Positions 27,301 to 36,537 are shown, counted from the stretch's first letter. The stretch: 64,000 nt of DNA from an uncultured Draconibacterium sp. (GCF_963677155.1 NZ_OY781884.1:4274501-4338500); one strand, 5' to 3'. Made by a program: numbers and translations. The notes: generated by a model not told the origin, from the letters alone.

Positions 27301-28788
27301 ATGAAAAAGATACATAGAATCATATTAGTAATTTTTGTTCTGATAGCAAGTTTTGGTTGCACAGATAACCTGGATAAAGATCCAATTGGACTTTTAACCA
27401 TGGAGCAGGTTGACTCAGAACCTACAGCAGCTACTATCGAATCTTCTGTTAGCTCGGCATACTTACCTCTTAAAAATACGTTAAATGGCATAATTGATGG
27501 CTGGAGATGGGACTTGGGAACTATATTCCGGAATGACATTATATTGCAGGATATTGCATCGGGCGACATGAATAAAAAATGGAATCCTGATGGAGATCAA
27601 CCCTGGATGGATAAAATTGCTGCTTTTAGTTTTACTTCTGAAAACGCAGCATTTAATGGAATTTGGGTATATGATTACGAAGGGATTAGCCGCGTGAATT
27701 TGGCAATAGGTTTTCTTACGGACACTGATTTAATTCAAAGCACAGGAATAGAAAACAGTCGCAAGGATCAATTATTATCTGAAGCCTATTTTTTAAGGGC
27801 TTATTATTATTTCGATTTGGTAAATAATTTTGGCGGCGTGCCATTAATACTCAAATCTCCCGATTCATTTGAAGAAGCTTTTAGTGTTTCGGTAAGGGCG
27901 TCGGCACTTGAGATTTGGGAGCAAATAAATGCTGATTTAACTGCGGCAAAAGCAGTTGCATCTAATGATAAATACCCCAGTGCTACAGAACCGTGGAGAG
28001 TTTCGAAAGGTGCCATTATAGCATTGCAGGCAAAAGTAGCTTTGTATAACGAGGAATGGACAACGGTAATAAGTCTGGTGACGGAACTCGATGCTCTTGG
28101 TTATTACAGTCTTAATGCAAACTACTTTGATTGTTTTGATGTAGCCACTGAATTTGTTGATAATGAGGTAATTTTTGCCTACGATCACCGTTCCGATGAA
28201 ATTCCCCGTAATGGAAATGGCCTTGGAGCTGTTGCCGGATGGGGATTCTTTTCTCCAACCGACGACTTTGTTAATGCATTTGAACCGAATGACCCACGCT
28301 TATTGTATACCATTGATATTGAAAACAAGCATGCTTCTAAAATTCTTGGGTCAACTACTGAATACATGGGGAATGATGATGCTCCGGGTAACAAAGTATA
28401 CATTCGTTATGCCGATGTTTTGTTATGGAAAGCAGAAGCGCTTATCGAAACCGAAGATTTGGACGGCGCCGTTGCAATAATTAATCAAATACGAGAACGG
28501 GCAAGAACAACTCCTGCTGCCGATGGTTCGGTGATCCCGGAAGGAACTTTACCTGACAGAATATCTTCTTCGGACAAAACAGAAGTGATGGAATGGCTCA
28601 TGCATGAACGAAGAGTTGAATTAGGATTCGAGTCTCAGAGATTTAATGATCTGAAGAGGTGGGGAAATGCAAAAACGGTACTTACCGCTCTAGGAAAAAA
28701 CTATCAGGATCATAATGTCCTTTATCCAATTCCTCAACGTGATATTGATAAATCAGGCGGAAGTATTGATCAAAATTCTGGCTATTAG
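27301..28788 (+). CDS. susD: SusD-like glycan-binding lipoprotein (PUL 2)
   Basis: 495 residues with a lipobox (VLIASFGCTDNLDKD). SusD/RagB hallmarks: LLSEAYFLRAYYYFDLVNNF with GGVPLIL, a C-terminal IRYADVLLWKAEALIET, MHERRVELGFESQRFNDLKR and the end VLYPIPQRDIDKSGGSIDQN. It partners the STN-SusC upstream. Confidence 0.95.
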   Translation: MKKIHRIILVIFVLIASFGCTDNLDKDPIGLLTMEQVDSEPTAATIESSVSSAYLPLKNTLNGIIDGWRWDLGTIFRNDIILQDIASGDMNKKWNPDGDQPWMDKIAAFSFTSENAAFNGIWVYDYEGISRVNLAIGFLTDTDLIQSTGIENSRKDQLLSEAYFLRAYYYFDLVNNFGGVPLILKSPDSFEEAFSVSVRASALEIWEQINADLTAAKAVASNDKYPSATEPWRVSKGAIIALQAKVALYNEEWTTVISLVTELDALGYYSLNANYFDCFDVATEFVDNEVIFAYDHRSDEIPRNGNGLGAVAGWGFFSPTDDFVNAFEPNDPRLLYTIDIENKHASKILGSTTEYMGNDDAPGNKVYIRYADVLLWKAEALIETEDLDGAVAIINQIRERARTTPAADGSVIPEGTLPDRISSSDKTEVMEWLMHERRVELGFESQRFNDLKRWGNAKTVLTALGKNYQDHNVLYPIPQRDIDKSGGSIDQNSGY

Positions 28789-28828
28789 TTATTTAATTGT
28801 GTGTTAAAGTTTTGATATAGTAAATTAT

Positions 28829-28870
28829 AAGGTATGGTTTCTTAAAATTTAAGGCAGGAAACCATACCTT
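28829..28870 (+). terminator. 13-bp perfect inverted repeat between susD and the GH130 gene
   Basis: AAGGTATGGTTTC ... GAAACCATACCTT with a 16-nt loop, 40 bp after susD and ~18 bp before the GH130 start. No T-run follows on the plus strand. It therefore looks more like an mRNA-processing or stabilising hairpin, or a leaky terminator that lowers downstream expression, than a strong terminator. Confidence 0.5.
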
Positions 28871-28887
28871 AATAAAAATAGAAAAGT

Positions 28888-30033
28888 ATGATAATTAGGA
28901 ATGCCATCATTAGTTTAGTAAGCATTGTATTGCTCACTCAATGTCAGGTAGCAGATAACGGCAATTCTCCTGAATTTCTGGTGCCGTTTTCAAAGAACGT
29001 AGAGATTAATCCTTGTTTAAATCCTTCTGAAGCATTAACATTTTATTGCCCGGTAAGGCAAGACGTGGTAAAATGGGAGGAAAAGGATGTTTTTAATCCG
29101 GCCAGTGCAGTAAAAGCAGATACGGTTTTTCTTATTTACCGGGCCGAAGACACCATTGGGAAGTATAACGGAACATCGCGACTGGGGCTGGCTTATAGCC
29201 TGGATGGTTATCATTTTCAGAAAGAAGAGAAACCTGTTTTATTTCCCGATAATGATGCGTATAAAAAATACGAGTGGGAGGGGGGATGTGAGGACCCCCG
29301 GCTGGTAGAAGATGAGAACGGTACTTATTATTTAACTTACACCGCTTATGATGGAGACAAAGCACGCCTTTTTGTTGCCACTTCAACCGATTTGAGAAAC
29401 TGGACGAAACATGGTTCGGTATTTAAAAACGCAGGTGATGAGTATGTTGCTATGTGGTCGAAAGCCGGATCAATTGTCAGTCGTATGGAAAACGGACGTA
29501 TGATTGCTACCCGGATAAATGGTAAGTACTGGATGTATTGGGGGGAATCTAATATTTATATGGCTACCTCTGATAATCTGATCGATTGGAACCCGATACT
29601 CGAAACCGATCCCGAAAAGATGCAGCTGGATACAATGCGTGAATATACAACAGCTTTTAAAAGCTTGTTCTCTACCCGCAAAGGAAAATTTGATAGTGAG
29701 TTGGTTGAGCCAGGGCCACCGGCTTTAATCACCGAAGAAGGTATTCTTTTTATTTACAACAGTAAAAACAGTCCGGTTTTTGGTGATAAAAACCTGGCTC
29801 CTGGAACTTATGCTGCCGGGCAAATAATTCTCGATAAAAACGATCCTCAGAAGGTGTTACATCGTACAGACAGCTGGTTTATTACACCAGATCAACCTTT
29901 TGAAATTACCGGGCAGGTGAACAATGTTTGTTTTGTTGAGGGACTGGCATTTTTTAAAAATAAGTGGTTGTTGTATTATGGCACCGCTGATTCGAAAATT
30001 GCAGTTGCAGAGTCAATCAAAAGATTGAAGTAA
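28888..30033 (+). CDS. GH130-family mannoside phosphorylase/hydrolase-like lipoprotein
   Basis: 381 residues with a lipobox-like start (VLLTQCQVADN). The five-bladed propeller of GH130 is indicated by VFLIYRAEDTIGKYNGTSRL, GLAYSLDGYHF, EGGCEDPRLVEDENGTYYLT, LFVATSTDLRNWT, KAGSIV and the C-terminal NNVCFVEGLAFFKNKWLLYY. The family contains beta-mannoside phosphorylases and beta-1,2-mannosidases. Export as a lipoprotein, where free phosphate is scarce, fits a hydrolase better than a phosphorylase, but the phosphate-binding residues were not resolved. It is the only enzyme in PUL 2, pointing to a beta-mannoside-containing substrate. Confidence 0.8.
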   Translation: MIIRNAIISLVSIVLLTQCQVADNGNSPEFLVPFSKNVEINPCLNPSEALTFYCPVRQDVVKWEEKDVFNPASAVKADTVFLIYRAEDTIGKYNGTSRLGLAYSLDGYHFQKEEKPVLFPDNDAYKKYEWEGGCEDPRLVEDENGTYYLTYTAYDGDKARLFVATSTDLRNWTKHGSVFKNAGDEYVAMWSKAGSIVSRMENGRMIATRINGKYWMYWGESNIYMATSDNLIDWNPILETDPEKMQLDTMREYTTAFKSLFSTRKGKFDSELVEPGPPALITEEGILFIYNSKNSPVFGDKNLAPGTYAAGQIILDKNDPQKVLHRTDSWFITPDQPFEITGQVNNVCFVEGLAFFKNKWLLYYGTADSKIAVAESIKRLK

Positions 30034-30353
30034 GAGTTTACTGTTTGGTTCACATTAAAAGAACTTTACTTATTGACTTTTACTTCCTGAAATTTTCTAT
30101 ATAATCGACGAATTCTCGATAGAATTTGGACTAGACAAATTTTGTAACCATGGAATAAGCATAGCCTTCGGCATTTGACCGATGGCTTTGCTTTTTCGTA
30201 AGTCCAATTTGGCTTCACAGGAATAGTCCTTTTTCATCTATAGGAACGGGATTTATTCGTATTCTCGGAATATTTTTTTCGATATTAGTTTTAACTCTAC
30301 CTAACCAGCTTGTATATTCTTTAAGGCATCAGTTCAGGAATCTATAGGTAAAT
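30034..30353. other. Intergenic stretch between PUL 2 and the transposase remnant
   Basis: No ORF. The last ~60 bp may be decayed upstream transposase sequence, since a frame reading LRHQFRN precedes a stop just before 30354. Confidence 0.4.
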
Positions 30354-30650
30354 ATGTTAAATCAATGTCAACCGACAAGCGTGGCATTCAAAAAAATACT
30401 AAAAACAGGAGAAGGGCAGATTCAGGAGTGGATCAAATCAATTGAGGAATCCAAATTACCAGGATTAAAGACTTTTGCAAGAGGACTAAAACGTGATATT
30501 AAAGCAGTTCAAAATGCAATACAACTGAAATGGAACAATGGCTCCGTTGAAGGGCATGTTAGCAGAATTAAAAGTATTAAACGACAGATGTATGGGAGGG
30601 TAGGCATTGAACTGCTTCGCCGAAAAGTCTTATTGTCCCGATCCGGATGA
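30354..30650 (+). pseudogene. C-terminal remnant of an ISL3-family transposase
   Basis: 98 residues corresponding to the end of ISL3-type transposases: an alpha-helical stretch (LKTFARGLKRDIKAVQNAIQ), then KWNNGSVEGHVSRIKSIKRQ with the catalytic Glu, MYGRVGIELLRRKVLL and the stop. The N-terminal zinc finger, HTH and first catalytic Asp residues are missing. It lies directly outside the leftmost attC-like site and marks the left edge of the cassette array. Confidence 0.8.
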
Positions 30651-30707
30651 TTCCCCAAAATTGACAAAGAACCGCGATTTTGTCCATGTTATCTTTGTCA
30701 ATATGGT

Positions 30708-30843
30708 GCCCTAACGGTTGGTACATGTTGTCGGGGCGGATTTCGAAGAGCGTTCCTGTCCGAAGGACACGGAACTGCGAAACGAGAATCCGGCGAACGA
30801 CACACCACGAACCCCGCAATGCAATTTACAAATTGTTGTGTGC
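30708..30843 (-). repeat. attC-like site 1 (chimeric, leftmost)
   Basis: The left half (GGTTGGTACATGTTGTCGGG) is type A, but the right half (ACACACCACGAACCCCGC and following) is that of type D sites such as 48577-48713. The two arms pair poorly. The core on the right is GTTGTGTGC. Confidence 0.7.
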
Positions 30844-31449
30844 TGTATTTTTACTTTTCAATCTCATTTTTATCACGGTCGTATTAGATAATCTGTCATG
30901 GAGTCCATTTGATGTAAAAAAATATGATAACCAATCAAATGGAATAAGTCTACAAAAAGATCTAGCTAAAATGTCGCTAAATCTTGTCTCTTTGCCATCC
31001 TTTGTCAACACTATTGTTTTTGTTATAAATTTCCCTAAAGTCCTTTGATACTTATATTCCATAAAAATATAATAACTAAGATTAGTAATAACCAGCAGCG
31101 CATAAATAACATAATGACTTATATATTCATTTTCAATATTATAGAATTGTCCAACAATTAGTCCGAGAATTATAAAAAGAACAATTGAAGCAGTAAAATC
31201 AATTGCATAATTTGCTAATCTAATCCAAGAGCTAACTTTTTTCGAATTAAATTCCTTTTCTTTTTCAATTTTTTCTTCAAGGTCAGCTTGCATATTATTT
31301 GTCATTGTAGTGTCTAAGCCTCGTTTTTTGATTTCGTCTTCGGCTACTTCAATTGCAATCGGTTGATAGTCATTCCGTAGAATGGTCACAATTTTTATTA
31401 ATTCTTCATCTGTTCGTTGAGACATGGCGTTTTTGAAATCTGTGGTCAT
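30826..31449 (-). CDS. RDD-family membrane protein (cassette 1)
   Basis: 207 residues. The N-terminal ~65 residues form a charged helical region (RTDEELIKIVTILRNDYQP, AIEVAEDEIKKRGL). The RDD domain follows with the eponymous WIRLANYAIDFTASIVLF, a second helix (YVIYALLVITNLSYYIFMEY), QRTLGKFITKTIV and ARSFCRLIPFDWLSY with HDRLSNT. The stop codon lies inside attC-like site 1. The start codon overlaps (ATGA) the stop of a short leader ORF beginning in site 2. The role of RDD proteins is poorly defined; some act in ion or solute transport. Confidence 0.8.
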   Translation of the reverse strand: MTTDFKNAMSQRTDEELIKIVTILRNDYQPIAIEVAEDEIKKRGLDTTMTNNMQADLEEKIEKEKEFNSKKVSSWIRLANYAIDFTASIVLFIILGLIVGQFYNIENEYISHYVIYALLVITNLSYYIFMEYKYQRTLGKFITKTIVLTKDGKETRFSDILARSFCRLIPFDWLSYFFTSNGLHDRLSNTTVIKMRLKSKNTAHNNL

Positions 31450-31494
31450 AGTTTTTTATTCTGATATTCAAGATTGTAGTGGTCAGCTAATATT

Positions 31495-31631
31495 GCACAC
31501 AACGGTTGGTACATGTTGTCGGGGCGGATTTCGAAGAGCGTTCCTGTCCGAAGGACACGGAACTGCGAAACGAGAATCCGCAGTTGGCGTACCACCGACC
31601 CCCGCCCTGCAATATGTACTGTGTTGTACAC
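31495..31631 (-). repeat. attC-like site 2 (type A)
   Basis: Arms GGTACATGTTGTCGGGGCGG and CCGCCCTGCAATATGTAC pair imperfectly. An apical hairpin (GTTCCTGTCC/GGACACGGAAC) lies in the middle. Outer cores are GCACACAAC (matching the start of cassette 1) and GTTGTACACC (start of cassette 2). Confidence 0.85.
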
Positions 31632-31637
31632 CGTTTT

Positions 31638-32861
31638 TTATTCATTTATTATTTTTTCAATCTGTTGTCCTAATTTAGAAAATTCAGCTTTGTCAATAAT
31701 AGGTAACTGAAACTCTCCATTAATACTAAAATTCTTTTTGTCAGTTGATTTAAAATCAAGGTTCATTGTCCCTCTCATAGCTTGATTATCAATGCTTTTT
31801 ATAATTAAAGTTCCAGTAGCTGACTTTGATTCAATTATATGTCCTGTTGGTCCATAATGCCAATAAGCAAGTTTTGCTTTTGAATCACTTTTTTTATCAA
31901 ACAAATATTCTTTTTGTTGTATGTTGGGTAATGCAATAAGCAGGGAATAATTAGTTTCATCATCAATTATGTTCTTTTTACCTTCGAAGAAATGATGCAA
32001 ATTAATTACCACAGATTCTCCTAGTACAGGATAGTAAATATTACTACCAAGTAAATCAATTAAGTTTTCAGATGGGGTTTCACTTATATCTGTACCTTCA
32101 ACTATATAACTTCGGTCAAGTTTAAATTCAAAAGATTTTTTGCCATTAAATTGCGCCTTAATTTTATTAGAAGGATATAATTCATAATTAAAAAGAGAAT
32201 CATAAAAATTCGTTTCAGTTTGAGCAATTCTATCTGTTAAATCAAACATCTTTCTTTCTTGTCTGCGTTGCTCTTCTCTTTTTTCTATCTCTATTTTTGC
32301 AAAACTGTCATAATCAGTTGTCGGGATTGTTGCATTTTTAAATATAATCTCGTGCTTAGTTATTGGTTTTGTACTTTTTACTGTAATTATCCCATCAATT
32401 TTTACCTGTCCATTTGTTAATGTTTTAAATTTTAATAGTCCAGTCGTTGTGTTTATCGGATTATTAACTCCTTTTCGGGCATAATTATTTAATAGTAATA
32501 TTTTATCATTTATAGAGTCTAAAAGAATCTCTTTGGTGCCTTTATCCAATTGAAAAGCAAGAAGAAATGAACCTGGGGTATATTCACTCCATTCTCCGGG
32601 AGGAACTCCATTGGTATTCATATCAATTAACAAAAAATCTTTGGTGCTATCAGCTTTCAAGTCGTCCTGCAAAATCCAACCGAATTTGCTCTTGAACGAA
32701 GTATTTTCAAGGAAGTACAATCTTGTCAATGGAATACTTACTTTTTCTTCCGTATCGTCAATATATCTTATGAATTTTATTGAATCTGATGGAAAGACTT
32801 GTCCATATGTGAGATTATAAAATAGGACTGCAAAAATTGTAATTAATATTCTTTGTATCAT
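31638..32861 (-). CDS. Exported protein of unknown function, 407 residues (cassette 2)
   Basis: Signal peptide MIQRILITIFAVLFYNLTYG, then a beta-rich region. A charged helix (KIEIEKREEQRRQERKMFD) near residue 190 separates two halves, and there is a further beta-rich domain (FNGKKSFEFKLDRSYIVEGT). No family recognised. It is probably periplasmic or outer-membrane associated. The start codon overlaps the stop of an attC-borne leader ORF (ATGA), and the stop codon lies ~7 bp from the core of site 2, giving the tight packing typical of cassettes. Confidence 0.7.
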   Translation of the reverse strand: MIQRILITIFAVLFYNLTYGQVFPSDSIKFIRYIDDTEEKVSIPLTRLYFLENTSFKSKFGWILQDDLKADSTKDFLLIDMNTNGVPPGEWSEYTPGSFLLAFQLDKGTKEILLDSINDKILLLNNYARKGVNNPINTTTGLLKFKTLTNGQVKIDGIITVKSTKPITKHEIIFKNATIPTTDYDSFAKIEIEKREEQRRQERKMFDLTDRIAQTETNFYDSLFNYELYPSNKIKAQFNGKKSFEFKLDRSYIVEGTDISETPSENLIDLLGSNIYYPVLGESVVINLHHFFEGKKNIIDDETNYSLLIALPNIQQKEYLFDKKSDSKAKLAYWHYGPTGHIIESKSATGTLIIKSIDNQAMRGTMNLDFKSTDKKNFSINGEFQLPIIDKAEFSKLGQQIEKIINE

Positions 32862-32884
32862 TGATATAGTCTCTTTTTTAAAAT

Positions 32885-33020
32885 GGTGTACAACGGTTGG
32901 TACATGTTGTCGGGGTGGATTTCGGAGCGCGTTCCTGTCCGAAGGACACGGAACTGCGAAACGAGAATCCGCAGTTGACGTACTACCGAACCCCGCCCTG
33001 CAATATGTACTGTGTTATGC
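32885..33020 (-). repeat. attC-like site 3 (type A)
   Basis: Same arms and apical hairpin as site 2, with a few substitutions (CGGGGTGG, GGAGCGCG). Cores: GGTGTACAAC, the exact complement of the start of cassette 2, and GTTATGC, the start of cassette 3. Confidence 0.85.
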
Positions 33021-33028
33021 ACTGGTGG

Positions 33029-34300
33029 TTATTCCTTTGATTTTATTCTTCTTATTTCCTTAGCGTTTTTAATAACAACACTTTTATCTTTTTGCAAGTT
33101 AAATACAAATTTCGTAAACGAAGTTATTTCAATTGGACTGTTGTTTTTGGAGTCATATTTAAATGTTTCTACAACGCCTTCATCTGCGCTTATCGTGTTT
33201 TTATCCAAATCATGATATGCTAAAGGTGATTTTAAAATCCAATAGCCATCATTTTCTTTGATGATAAAAAGAGCATCAGTTAGAGTAACAGTCCTATTCT
33301 TAATTGAATTTGAAGAGCCCATTTCAAAAACATTTTCAAAATTATTGAAGGCATGTGGTTCAATTTTATGCTTCTCTATTATTGGGTACCACCACTCTTT
33401 ATCAAAGTTTTTTAAATTTTCTTTGGTCAACTTCTCTTGACTAAAAGTAAGCGATGCAGCCAAAATCAAAACAAAAGGCACAATGGTAATTTTTCTAACC
33501 ATTGATTTCATTGAAGAATTATTTTTTGTCATCATAATCAATCGTTTTTTTGTTAATGAATAATTAAAATTGCTGGCCAGGTATGTTGAATTATTCCGGA
33601 ATACAAGATTTAGTAAAATATCCTGATATGATTTTATGTTTTGTGTCTGTAAAACTTTTTTATCAGCTAAATACTCATGATTTAATTGTATCTCTTTTTT
33701 CAAAATCCAAATTATCGGATTGAACCAAAATATTATTTTTACTATCTCAATGAATATTATATCAAATGAATGGTATTGATTACAATGTGCTTGTTCATGA
33801 GTTATCAAATCATAATCAACTTGTCCTTTCTCATACTCGGTTTTATTCACAATTATAAATTGGAAAAATGAATATGGTAGGGTCTTTTCTTGTGATAAAA
33901 CTATTCTTGGATAGCTATTTAAATCTTTGCTGGAATTGTTAATTAATTTTATGATTTTCCAGAGATTGAAAATAAATCGTATCAAAAAAATCGCAGAAAT
34001 CGAGGTATAAATAATTATTAATGAATCAGCAATATTAAAAACACTATTTTTTTGTCCTTCTACAATTGTCCCTTGTATGTTTATGTTATTTATTGATGAT
34101 GAATAATCTATAGTATTTTGATTAATTATTAAGTCAATTCCTATAGAAATCTGAATAAAAGGTATTATTAAAGAAAACATTACTGCAAACAATAAATAAA
34201 ACCTATTGAATTCAAATGATTTGATATTTCTTAAAAAAAAATAATACAGAGTATATAATACTGTAAGGCTTATTGTAGATTTGATAATATACTCTGTCAT
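33029..34300 (-). CDS. BlaR1/MecR1-type M56 metallopeptidase (cassette 3)
   Basis: 423 residues. There are about four membrane helices in the N-terminal 310 residues. The zinc protease motif ITHEQAHCNQYHSFD (HExxH) is followed by FWFNPIIWILKKEIQLNHEY with LADKKVL, the standard M56 arrangement. The last ~130 residues are periplasmic and not penicillin-binding-like (DALFIIKENDGYWILKSPLA), so the signal is probably not a beta-lactam. It is encoded 2 bp after a BlaI-type repressor, its expected cleavage target. Both genes fit in one cassette. Confidence 0.85.
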   Translation of the reverse strand: MTEYIIKSTISLTVLYTLYYFFLRNIKSFEFNRFYLLFAVMFSLIIPFIQISIGIDLIINQNTIDYSSSINNINIQGTIVEGQKNSVFNIADSLIIIYTSISAIFLIRFIFNLWKIIKLINNSSKDLNSYPRIVLSQEKTLPYSFFQFIIVNKTEYEKGQVDYDLITHEQAHCNQYHSFDIIFIEIVKIIFWFNPIIWILKKEIQLNHEYLADKKVLQTQNIKSYQDILLNLVFRNNSTYLASNFNYSLTKKRLIMMTKNNSSMKSMVRKITIVPFVLILAASLTFSQEKLTKENLKNFDKEWWYPIIEKHKIEPHAFNNFENVFEMGSSNSIKNRTVTLTDALFIIKENDGYWILKSPLAYHDLDKNTISADEGVVETFKYDSKNNSPIEITSFTKFVFNLQKDKSVVIKNAKEIRRIKSKE

Positions 34301-34302
34301 AA

Positions 34303-34680
34303 TTATTTTTGTTTTCTCTTGGTTTGGAGTTTATTATCTACTATTTGTTTTAATTCTTCCAAGTCCTTTGTACTTAAGTTTGTTTCATTTGTGAAGAAGG
34401 AGGCAAATTGAGAAGCAGAATTATTAAAGAAATCCTTCACTAAAGAATTAATTTGTTTTGAAAAATATTGGTTCTTTTTTATCAATGGATAATATTCTCT
34501 ATTACTGCCATGTTGGTTAAATCCAACAAACCCTTTATCAATCATCCTTTTTAATAAAGTTGCAAGTGTAGTTGAAGCAGGTTTGGGGTCTGGAAATTCA
34601 TCACGGAGATTTTTCATATAGGCTTTCTCCAGTTTCCAAAGATGTCTCATCACTTGTTCTTCTGCGTTTGTCAATTGCAT
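34303..34680 (-). CDS. BlaI/MecI/CopY-family repressor (cassette 3)
   Basis: 125 residues. Winged-helix region MQLTNAEEQVMRHLWKLEKA, PKPASTTLATLLKRMIDKGF and VGFNQHGSNREYYPLI, followed by a dimerisation helix region (LVKDFFNNSASQFASFF). It pairs with the M56 peptidase just downstream: proteolysis would relieve repression. The regulated gene is not evident; no beta-lactamase is present in the window. Confidence 0.85.
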   Translation of the reverse strand: MQLTNAEEQVMRHLWKLEKAYMKNLRDEFPDPKPASTTLATLLKRMIDKGFVGFNQHGSNREYYPLIKKNQYFSKQINSLVKDFFNNSASQFASFFTNETNLSTKDLEELKQIVDNKLQTKRKQK

Positions 34681-34779
34681 TATTCTATTATTTAAAACAT
34701 GGCTCTACAAATATAGAATATATTTTCAAATTGTCGAGTAGTTTTTGATTTTATTTTGGGCAGGATGTTTTTTCCACTT

Positions 34780-34916
34780 GTGCATAACGGTTGGTACATG
34801 TTGTCGGGGCGGATTTTGGAGAGCGTTCCTGTCCGAAGGACACGGAACTGCGAAACGGGAATCCGCAGCTGGCGTACCACCGAAACCAGCCCTGCAATAT
34901 GTACCGTGTTAGTTGC
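34780..34916 (-). repeat. attC-like site 4 (type A)
   Basis: Type A arms with GGATTTTGGAGAG and a slightly altered right arm (CCAGCCCTGCAATATGTACC). Cores: GTGCATAAC (complement of the cassette 3 start) and GTTAGTTGC (start of cassette 4). Confidence 0.85.
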
Positions 34917-34935
34917 TGTTTTTTATTTTTCAATT

Positions 34936-35622
34936 TTAATAATATATCATATTCTCTCGGTGAATTGAGGTATCTAATATCAAATTACCTGTTGTGTCCC
35001 ATTCCATTATTTTTCCTTGATAACCTTCATAAGGGCTAAGCTCCCTGTAACTCGATTTTTGTCCGTTTACATAGTATTTAATTTCTACAGAATTGTCTAT
35101 GCTGTCAATAATTTCCCTTTCGAGTATTTCATCTTTTGAAAAGTATTTTTTTATTCTTAGAGTGCCGAAATTTTCATTTTGTTGAGTCGAATAAAATACT
35201 TCAAAATATTTCACTTTCCCAGTCTCAAAATATTTATAAACAAATGAAGTGTCATTTGCAACTGAAGAATAGTCATTTTGATTTAAAATAAAGTCATAAC
35301 TCAGAGTTCCATTTTTATAATATTGTGACCTCCTTAATAAATTTCCATATTCATTATATTTCTCAATTTGTTTTATAATGTGATTAGGATAATAATATTT
35401 CCATTCTCCATATCTAATTGGCGGATAATCTATATTATTAATGCTATCTGTAATTTTGTGCACCGATATTAAAAAAGTGTCTTGATTTAAATAGAAATAA
35501 TAGCTTGTATCTAAATGGATAGTGTGGTCTGAATTCTTTTTTTCAAGTTTCGGATTACATGAAATAAGAATTAAGAAAATAACTAATAATGAAAAGAAAG
35601 TGAGATTATTTACTCTATCCAT
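34936..35622 (-). CDS. MORN/toxin-antitoxin-repeat-like lipoprotein (cassette 4)
   Basis: 228 residues with a lipoprotein signal (LLVIFLILISCNPKLEKK). The rest carries short repeats of the Y-x-N-G / G-x-W-K type (RYGEWKYYYPNHIIKQIEKY, NEYGNLLRRSQYYKNGTLSY, YFETGKVKYFEVFY, YYVNGQKSSYREL), as in MORN-like Bacteroidota lipoproteins. Function unknown. An IS3-family element is inserted just upstream of its start, between the gene and site 5. Confidence 0.65.
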   Translation of the reverse strand: MDRVNNLTFFSLLVIFLILISCNPKLEKKNSDHTIHLDTSYYFYLNQDTFLISVHKITDSINNIDYPPIRYGEWKYYYPNHIIKQIEKYNEYGNLLRRSQYYKNGTLSYDFILNQNDYSSVANDTSFVYKYFETGKVKYFEVFYSTQQNENFGTLRIKKYFSKDEILEREIIDSIDNSVEIKYYVNGQKSSYRELSPYEGYQGKIMEWDTTGNLILDTSIHRENMIYY

Positions 35623-35679
35623 TTTTTTGTTTTTTTAAACTGTCTAGTCCTAGAATATGGCTACAGGTTAAAAATTAAA

Positions 35680-36537
35680 TTAAGCTGCCTCATTATACAC
35701 GTTTTGAGGCGTTTTATAGTCTAAAGATAAATGAAGTCTTTTGTTATTGTAAATATTGATTGCATTTTTTGTAGCACGCTTAGCCTCTTTTAAACTAGCA
35801 AATGTTTGGTCCAGGAAAAACTCATCTTTTAAAATACCATTAACACGTTCAGCAATAGCATTCTCATAACAATGATTTTCTTCGGTCATGCTAATTTTGA
35901 AGTCTTTGTTTTTTAATATTCTGACATATTGATTAGAGCAGTATTGAGCTCCACGGTCAGAATGATGGATCAATCCATTGGCAGGCTTTGCGTTTGCCAG
36001 GGCCTTTTTGAGAGCCCGCAAACACCCAGCCAGCTCAAGAGAGTTGCTAATATCGTAACCAACAATTTTTCTTGAGTATAAGTCAGTAATGAGAGCTAAA
36101 TAGCAAAAGCCGTTGTATGTTCTGATGTAGGTAATATCGCTAACCCATACCTGATTTGGCCTTGTTATTTTAAGGTCTTTAATCAAATTATTGTACTTGT
36201 GAAAATGATGATATGAATCGGTTGTTTTACAACTTGTTTTCTTACGTACAATCAACATGTCGTATTTACGTAAGATCCTGTAAAGTTCATCACGTCCAAC
36301 CTTTAATCCCATTAGATTAAATGTTATATGTAGCGCCATCATCAACTTTCGAGTACCAACGCGCGGTTGAGTTAGTCGCTCATAATTGACAAGCTTTATG
36401 ACTTTCTTTTCTACTTCTAGTCGGGCAGCACTCCTCTTCTTGTATTTATAATAGGCATCCCGATGTAGTCCAAAGCATTGACAAGTCGTCTCGCAACTTG
36501 CCAGCTTTGTTTTTTTTGCTGTATCAACTGCTTTCAT
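35680..36537 (-). CDS. IS3-family transposase OrfB, copy 1
   Basis: 285-residue DDE integrase-core protein. The catalytic triad is visible in NQVWVSDITYIRTYN (Asp), IHHSDRGAQYCS (Asp) and NAIAERVNGILKDEFF (Glu), preceded by an HTH_21-type domain (RVGTRKLMMALHI). Its ATG overlaps the orfA stop (TAATG). It could be made by coupling, or as an OrfAB fusion by -1 slippage on the A-rich tract near the orfA end. Confidence 0.95.
   Translation of the reverse strand: MKAVDTAKKTKLASCETTCQCFGLHRDAYYKYKKRSAARLEVEKKVIKLVNYERLTQPRVGTRKLMMALHITFNLMGLKVGRDELYRILRKYDMLIVRKKTSCKTTDSYHHFHKYNNLIKDLKITRPNQVWVSDITYIRTYNGFCYLALITDLYSRKIVGYDISNSLELAGCLRALKKALANAKPANGLIHHSDRGAQYCSNQYVRILKNKDFKISMTEENHCYENAIAERVNGILKDEFFLDQTFASLKEAKRATKNAINIYNNKRLHLSLDYKTPQNVYNEAA

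Noticed and set aside
34756-34968. Recurrent plus-strand ORFs reading MVHVVGADFGERSCPKDTEL or GWYMLSGRI (e.g. 34791, 43584, 44561, 57077)
   Set aside because: They are translations of the attC-like sites themselves, recur wherever a type A site occurs, and run into unrelated sequence.
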